From Hydrogenophaga sp. BPS33 (GTDB taxonomy: Bacteria > Pseudomonadota > Gammaproteobacteria > Burkholderiales > Burkholderiaceae_C): a stretch of DNA of 64,000 nt. The notes below the pieces were generated by a model. That model saw nothing but the letters and a program-made list of their open reading frames with translations. It made no database searches and was not told the origin of the DNA. The translations under genes and the position numbers were made by a program. Of this stretch, positions 59,188-64,000 are shown one piece after another (positions within the stretch are counted from its first letter, which is position 1; each line of letters starts with the position of its first letter). Location of the stretch: positions 1,364,001 through 1,428,000 of the forward strand of contig NZ_CP044549.1 in assembly GCF_009859475.1 (NCBI RefSeq). Reading direction: 5' to 3'.

Positions 59188-60300
59188 GTGGATTTCTCCT
59201 ATTCCTCCGATCAACAGATGCTGCGCGATTCCGCGCACCGCTATCTGCTGGAACAGTACAGCTACATCCAGCGCGAGAAGATCTTGCGCGCCGGTGGCTA
59301 CAGCCCCGAGGTGTGGCAGGCCTTCGCCCATTTCGGCTGGCTCGGCGCGGCCTTGCCCGAAGAAGCGGGCGGCTATGGTGGCGGCCCTGAAGAGGCCGCG
59401 ATCCTGGCCGAGGCGGTGGGGCGGCATCTGGTGCTGGAGCCGTATATCTGGACCGTGGTGGTGGGCGGCGCGCTGCTGCTGGGCAGCGCCAGCGCCGCGC
59501 ACCGCGACGCCTTGTTGCCCGCCATGGTCGAAGGGCGCCTGCACCTGGCACTGGCCGCGCTGGAGGACGACGTGGGGCAAGGCTTCGCATACGTCGACAC
59601 CGAGGCCCGGCGCGTGGAGGGCGGCTGGACGCTGCACGGCCGAAAGCCGGTGGTGCCCAATGGCGGCATCGCCGACCTGTTCTTCGTCAGCGCGCGCACT
59701 CCCGACGGTGTCGAGCTGTTCCTGGTGCCGCGCACTGCGCCTGGCCTGCGGGTACGCACCTACCGCAGCAACGACGGGCAGACCGCGGCCGAGCTGGTGC
59801 TGGAGGGCGTGCGACTGTCCGACGGCGACCGCGTGCAGGACGCCAGCGGCGCGCTGGCCTTGCTGGCGCTCGCGGCCGACCACGGCGCGGCCGCGGTGTG
59901 TGCGGAAGTGGTCGGCTCCTGCGCGTGGCTGGTGGAGACCACCTGCGAATACCTCAAGACGCGCGAACAGTATGGCGCGCCGCTGGCCAAGTTCCAGGTG
60001 CTGCAGCACAAGCTGGCCGACATGGTCGTGGCGGTCGAGCTGGCCCGTTCCATGGCGCATGTGGCCGCTGCCGCCCTGGGCAAGCCGGCGAACGAGCGCA
60101 TGCGCGAGGTGTCCGCCGCGCGCCTGCAGGCCATCCGCTGCGCGCGCCTGGTGGGCCGCGATGCCGTGCAGATGCATGGCGGCATGGGCATGAGCCAGGA
60201 GCTGGACGTGAGTGCGCATTTCCTGCGCCTCACCATGTCCACGCTGCAGTTCGGCGATGAGGCCTTTCATCTGGAGCGCATGGCGCGCCTGTCTGCTTGA
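59188..60300 (+). CDS. Acyl-CoA dehydrogenase-like subunit, second member of the pair
   Basis: The 370-residue protein begins at a GTG at 59188 behind GAGGT. The N-terminal domain has FGWLGAALPEEAGGYGGG and the C-terminal domain has TREQYGAPLAKFQVLQHKLADM and MHGGMGMSQELDVS. The middle domain lacks EPxxGSD, reading LALAALEDDVGQGF in that region. As in the 46926/48112 pair, it is probably the non-catalytic partner. Its stop lies eight bases before the ATG of the acyl-CoA ligase. Confidence 0.9.
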   Translation: MDFSYSSDQQMLRDSAHRYLLEQYSYIQREKILRAGGYSPEVWQAFAHFGWLGAALPEEAGGYGGGPEEAAILAEAVGRHLVLEPYIWTVVVGGALLLGSASAAHRDALLPAMVEGRLHLALAALEDDVGQGFAYVDTEARRVEGGWTLHGRKPVVPNGGIADLFFVSARTPDGVELFLVPRTAPGLRVRTYRSNDGQTAAELVLEGVRLSDGDRVQDASGALALLALAADHGAAAVCAEVVGSCAWLVETTCEYLKTREQYGAPLAKFQVLQHKLADMVVAVELARSMAHVAAAALGKPANERMREVSAARLQAIRCARLVGRDAVQMHGGMGMSQELDVSAHFLRLTMSTLQFGDEAFHLERMARLSA

Positions 60301-60308
60301 TCACTCCC

Positions 60309-62447
60309 ATGGATATGAGAACCCCTGAACCCTCCACGCGCCTGGATGCGCTGTTCGCGCCGCGCTCGATCGCCGTTGTCGGCGCCTCCAACGACTGGCG
60401 CCGTTTCGGCGGCCGGGTGCTGCACTACCTGCGGCGCGCCGAATTCTCCGGCGAGATCTATCCCATCAACCCGGGGCGCGACGAAGTGCAGGGCTTGAAG
60501 GCCTATGCCGACGTGAAGGCCGTGGGCCGCCCGTTCGATTGCGCGGTGCTGGCCGTCACGGCCGAGGACACGGTGCAGACCATCCGCGACTGTGCCGAGG
60601 CCGGGGTGCGGTCGGCCATCGTCTACGGCGCCGGCTTTGCCGAGGTGGGTGCCGAAGGGTTGCGGCGCCAGGAAGAGGTGGTGTCGATCGCGCGCGCGCA
60701 CGGCATGCGGATTCTCGGACCCAACTGCATGGGGCTGGTGAACGCGCGCGCGGGCGTGTACGCCACCTTTGCCTCGGCGTTCGAAGAGCGCTTTCCCGCG
60801 CCGGGGCGCATCGGCATTGCGACGCAGAGCGGGGGTTATGGCGGTTACCTGCTGCAGCACACCGCCATGCGCCAACTGGGGCTGTCCCACTTCGTGGCGA
60901 CCGGCAACGAAGCCGACGTGGACGTGGGCGAGGCCATGGCCTGGATGGTGCAGCAGGACGAGGTCGAAATCGTCCTGGCCTATCTGGAAGGCGTTCGCCA
61001 CGCGGACAACCTGCTGCACGCGCTCGACCTCGCGCGCCAGGCGAAGAAGCCGGTGGTGATGATGAAGGTGGGTCGCACACCCGAAGGCCGCGTGGCCGCC
61101 GCCTCGCACACCGCCTCGCTCACGGGTGAAGACGCGGTCTACGACGCGATCTTCCGCGAATACGGCGTGCACCGCGCGCGCACCACCGAGGAACTGCTGG
61201 ACGTGGCCTACGCCTTGAACGCGGGAAAGCGCCCGCTGGGGCCACGCACCGCGGTCATCAGCATCTCGGGTGGCGTGGGCGTGCAGATGGCCGACTTCCT
61301 GTCGGACGCCCAGTTGGAACTGGGCCAGGTGCCCGAAGCCACGCAACAGCAACTGCGCGAGATCGTGCCGTACTGCTCGCCCACCAACCCGATCGACATG
61401 ACGGGCCTGGTGACCGCCAACCACGGCATGCTGGGCCGCAGCCTCGAGCGCGTGCTGGAGAGCGATGCGTTCGACGCCATCATCCTGTTCCTGGGCATCG
61501 TGGGCATGGCGCCGAGCATGGCGGGCCCGATCTGCCAGGCCTTGAGCGAGGTGTCGGCCAAGCACCCGGAGCGCCTGCTGATGGTCTCGGTCACCACGCC
61601 GCCCGAGCTGCACGAGGTCTATGCGCAGGCGGGCTTCCTGGTGTACGAGGACCCGTCGCGTGCGGTGAACGCGCTGGCCGCGCTGCACCGCTTCGAACAG
61701 TTCTTCCGCCAGCCCGCCGCTCGCGCCGAGGCCGCACCGGACTTCGCGCGCGACCTCGTGCCCAGGGACGCCACGTCCTTCAACGAGGTGCAATCGAAAC
61801 GCATCCTGGCCGCCTGCGGCATCCGCTCGCCCCGCGAGTCCCTGGTGCGCACACCCGAAGAAGCGGCAGAGGCGGCGCAAGGCATCGGCTTTCCGGTGGC
61901 GGTCAAGGTGGTCTCGGCCGACATTCCCCACAAGACGGAAGTCGGTGGCGTGGCGCTCGGGCTGGGCGACGCGGCGGCCGTGCAGGCCGCCGTGGCGCGC
62001 ATGGCCCGCGATATTCCCAAAGCCTTGCCCGAGGCGCACATCGAGGGCTTCCTCGTGTCCGAGATGGTGGTCGGTGGCACCGAGTGCATCCTCGGTGTGC
62101 GCAACGACCCGGCCTTCGGCCCCATGGTGACGTTTGGCCTGGGCGGCGTGCTGGTCGAGCTGCTGCGCGACGTGGTCACGCGGCCCGCGCCGGTGAGCCC
62201 CGCGCAGGCGCTGGCGATGATGCGCGAGCTGCGCACCTGGCCGGTGCTGGCGGGCTGGCGCGGCGCAGTGCCCGGCGATACCGAGGCCATGGCCCAGGCC
62301 ATTGCATCGCTGTCGCAACTGGCGATGGCGCAGCGCGATCGCATCGCGGAGATCGAAGTCAATCCCGTGGTGGTGTGCGCCCAGGGCAAGGGCGTGGTCG
62401 CACTCGACGCGGTCATCCAGCCGATGCGAAAGGAGGCGCAGCGATGA
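60309..62447 (+). CDS. ADP-forming acyl-CoA synthetase (acetate-CoA ligase family)
   Basis: The 712-residue protein fuses an N-terminal CoA-binding domain (IAVVGASNDWRRFGGR, ~21-36), a succinyl-CoA ligase-like middle with SHTASLTGED, whose His can carry phosphate, and a C-terminal ATP-grasp domain (~490-700) with VKVVSADIPHKTEVGGVALGL. It makes or uses acyl-CoA with ADP plus phosphate and so could recover energy. I chose the ATG at 60309 over a TTG at 60297. The next hydratase gene overlaps its stop. Confidence 0.9.
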   Translation: MDMRTPEPSTRLDALFAPRSIAVVGASNDWRRFGGRVLHYLRRAEFSGEIYPINPGRDEVQGLKAYADVKAVGRPFDCAVLAVTAEDTVQTIRDCAEAGVRSAIVYGAGFAEVGAEGLRRQEEVVSIARAHGMRILGPNCMGLVNARAGVYATFASAFEERFPAPGRIGIATQSGGYGGYLLQHTAMRQLGLSHFVATGNEADVDVGEAMAWMVQQDEVEIVLAYLEGVRHADNLLHALDLARQAKKPVVMMKVGRTPEGRVAAASHTASLTGEDAVYDAIFREYGVHRARTTEELLDVAYALNAGKRPLGPRTAVISISGGVGVQMADFLSDAQLELGQVPEATQQQLREIVPYCSPTNPIDMTGLVTANHGMLGRSLERVLESDAFDAIILFLGIVGMAPSMAGPICQALSEVSAKHPERLLMVSVTTPPELHEVYAQAGFLVYEDPSRAVNALAALHRFEQFFRQPAARAEAAPDFARDLVPRDATSFNEVQSKRILAACGIRSPRESLVRTPEEAAEAAQGIGFPVAVKVVSADIPHKTEVGGVALGLGDAAAVQAAVARMARDIPKALPEAHIEGFLVSEMVVGGTECILGVRNDPAFGPMVTFGLGGVLVELLRDVVTRPAPVSPAQALAMMRELRTWPVLAGWRGAVPGDTEAMAQAIASLSQLAMAQRDRIAEIEVNPVVVCAQGKGVVALDAVIQPMRKEAQR

Positions 62448-63259
62448 ACGCGCACACCGAGGAAGACCCCGTGTTGCTGTGGGAGCGCGAGGGACCGATC
62501 GTGGTGCTCACGCTCAACCGCCCCAAGACCCGCAACATGATCAGCGGCGAGTTGACGGATGCGCTGGTGCAGGCCTGCGGCCGCATCGCGGCGGACGTCT
62601 CCATCAAGTGCGCGATTCTCACAGCGGCCGGGCACGTATTCTGCGCGGGCGGCAACCTCAAGGCCATGCACGCCCGCGAACACCACTTTGCCGGCAGCCC
62701 GGCGGAGAACCGCGTGTATTACGACAGTGGCGTGCAGCGGCTGGCGCGTGCCTTCAGTGCACTGGACGTACCGGTGGTGGCGGCTGTCAATGGCGCGGCG
62801 GTGGGCGCGGGCCTGGACCTGGTGCTGCTGTGCGATGTGCGCATTGCCGTGGACACCACCGTGTTTGCCGAGAGCTTCATCCGCCTGGGCCTGGTGTCCG
62901 CCGCCGGTGGCAGCTGGCTGCTGCAACGCCACGTGGGGCCGGCCGCAGCGGCCGAGCTCACGCTCACGGGCGACGATTTCGATGCCCGGCGCGCGCTGCA
63001 ACTGGGCGTGGTGTCGCAGGTGGTGTCCGTCGAGCAGCTGCTGCCACGCGCCCGCGAGATCGCGCAGCGCATCGCACGCCACCCGGCGCACGCCATCCGC
63101 CTGAACAAGCGCTTGCTGCGCGAGTCCCAGACGCAGTCGCTCGAAGGCACGCTGACCCTGGCCGCGAGCATGCAAGGCCTGGCGCAGCACACCGCCGACC
63201 ACCGCGAGGCCGTGGCCGCCGCGCTGGAGCAGCGCGCACCGAACTACGTCGACAAGTAA
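62444..63259 (+). CDS. Enoyl-CoA hydratase/isomerase family protein
   Basis: The 271-residue crotonase-fold protein has LNRPKTRNMISGELTDAL, the oxyanion segment VFCAGGNLKAM (~65-75) and VNGAAVGAGLDLVLLCD. The active-site loop AESFIRLGLVSAAGGSWLL carries Glu at the start, one of the two catalytic positions; the second is Ser/Ala. The ATG overlaps the ligase stop (ATGA) behind AGGAGG. The SDR gene follows 12 bases later, giving a hydratase-dehydrogenase pair. Confidence 0.9.
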   Translation: MNAHTEEDPVLLWEREGPIVVLTLNRPKTRNMISGELTDALVQACGRIAADVSIKCAILTAAGHVFCAGGNLKAMHAREHHFAGSPAENRVYYDSGVQRLARAFSALDVPVVAAVNGAAVGAGLDLVLLCDVRIAVDTTVFAESFIRLGLVSAAGGSWLLQRHVGPAAAAELTLTGDDFDARRALQLGVVSQVVSVEQLLPRAREIAQRIARHPAHAIRLNKRLLRESQTQSLEGTLTLAASMQGLAQHTADHREAVAAALEQRAPNYVDK

Positions 63260-63271
63260 GAAGGAAACACC

Positions 63272-64000
63272 ATGATCAATCTGATGGACATGACCGGCCG
63301 CAACGTGATGGTCACGGGCGCGGCCCAGGGCATCGGCCTGGAGGCCGCGCGCCTGCTGCACCAGCTGGGCGCGCGCCTCACGCTGGTCGACGCCAACGAA
63401 GGCAAGCTGCGCGAAGCGGTGGACGGGCTGGAAAAGGACCGCGTGCTCGCCCTGGGCGGCAGCGTGACGGACCGCGACTTCCTGGGCCGCGTGGTCGACC
63501 AGGCGGCGCAGCGCTTTGGTGGCATCCACGGCTTGGTTAACAACGCCGGCATCACGCGCACCGCCATGATCGACAACATGACGGTCGAGCAGTGGCAGCA
63601 GGTGATCGACGTCAACCTGACCGGCGTCTTCAATTGCCTGCAGATCGCGGGCACGGAGATGAAGAAGCGCGCCGAGGCCGGCGAGCGCGATCCGGGCGTG
63701 ATCGTCAACGTCTCGTCCGACGCAGGCCGCAAAGGCACCATCGGGCAGATCAACTACGGCGCGGCCAAGTCGGGCGTGCTGGGTCTGACCATGAGCGCGG
63801 CGCGCGAATGGGGTCGCTGGGGCATTCGCGTGAACAGCGTGGCCTACGGCGTGGTGGCCACGGAGATGACCGAGGTGGTGCGCAGCGACAAGTTCAAGGA
63901 CCGCTACCTGGCGAACATTCCGCTCGCCCGCTTCCTCGACCCCGACGAGGCCGTGAAATCCATCGCCTTCCTGGTCTCCTCGGCCAGCAGCTTCATCACG
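63272..64000 (+). CDS. Short-chain dehydrogenase, FabG-like (partial, right edge)
   Basis: At least 243 residues are visible and the gene runs off the window. The protein has VTGAAQGIGLEAARLL (~14-29), VDANEG with Asp favouring NAD, NNAGITRTAM and the catalytic VSSDAG and YGAAKSG. It would oxidise a 3-hydroxyacyl-CoA to the 3-keto form, following the upstream hydratase. It lacks only the last residues. Confidence 0.9.
   Translation, partial: MINLMDMTGRNVMVTGAAQGIGLEAARLLHQLGARLTLVDANEGKLREAVDGLEKDRVLALGGSVTDRDFLGRVVDQAAQRFGGIHGLVNNAGITRTAMIDNMTVEQWQQVIDVNLTGVFNCLQIAGTEMKKRAEAGERDPGVIVNVSSDAGRKGTIGQINYGAAKSGVLGLTMSAAREWGRWGIRVNSVAYGVVATEMTEVVRSDKFKDRYLANIPLARFLDPDEAVKSIAFLVSSASSFIT

Noticed and set aside
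1..64000. CRISPR arrays, tRNA and rRNA genes
   Set aside because: No regularly spaced repeats and no recognisable cloverleaf or rRNA sequence were seen; a tRNAscan-type search would be needed to exclude tRNAs formally.

Overview
This window comes from a high-GC betaproteobacterium. The best guess is family Comamonadaceae (Hydrogenophaga/Variovorax/Polaromonas-like). That is inferred from the many orphan Bug-type solute-binding proteins, the layout of the molybdenum/tungsten formate dehydrogenase locus and the abundance of acyl-CoA and aromatic catabolic genes; no rRNA or species marker is present. I see no tRNA, rRNA, CRISPR array, phage gene or transposase.

Region 1 (1-20 kb) is a formate dehydrogenase (FDH) and metal-cofactor locus. 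One minus-strand operon (9396 down to 1307) encodes a small TAT protein, the catalytic Cys-type FdhA, FdhB, a lipoprotein, cytochrome b FdhC, a small periplasmic protein, FdhD and a fused permease-ATPase of the tungstate (Tup) type. Divergently (9579-13974) lie DUF3305, DUF3306, a multi-cluster ferredoxin, a TorD-like chaperone and MobA. A second minus-strand set (19358-13987) holds MoeA, a MoeA fused to a periplasmic-binding-like domain, TupA, and a ModE-like regulator carrying the same kind of binding-like domain. Together they import oxyanion, build bis-MGD cofactor, mature FDH and take electrons from formate to quinone. The left edge cuts an SsuA/NMT1-type binding protein, and a Bug-protein relic lies beside it.

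Region 2 (19.4-22 kb) is a divergent pair, a secondary-alcohol-type dehydrogenase and a beta-CASP metallo-beta-lactamase RNase. They share a perfect FNR/Anr-type box placed at -41.5 from a plausible start on each side.

Region 3 (22-34.8 kb) holds a D-2-hydroxyacid dehydrogenase/AtuA-like/DUF4387/Bug/lactonase operon, a LysR regulator, an acyl-CoA synthetase, an AhpD-like protein, an autotransporter-type outer-membrane protein, a cupin protein, an enoyl-CoA hydratase and a SnoaL-like protein.

Region 4 (35.7-43.3 kb) is the most striking part. Two direct copies of a ~115-bp sequence (78 bp identical) flank a 7.45-kb module: a CobW-type GTPase, an IclR regulator, a zinc dehydrogenase, a Rieske oxygenase, a Bug protein, a 4,5-dihydroxyphthalate-decarboxylase-like protein and a VanB-type reductase. 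The left copy carries the orphaned first seven codons of the gene that is intact at the right copy. The module therefore looks inserted between two genes that were once divergent neighbours.

Region 5 (43.3-64 kb) is a set of acyl-CoA and ring-degradation modules: two tandem acyl-CoA dehydrogenase pairs, an Old Yellow Enzyme homologue, a Bug/bicupin/TauD/Bug operon, an IclR regulator, a MaoC-like hydratase, an SDR, two enoyl-CoA hydratases, an ADP-forming acyl-CoA ligase and a final SDR cut by the right edge. Substrates cannot be read from the sequence.
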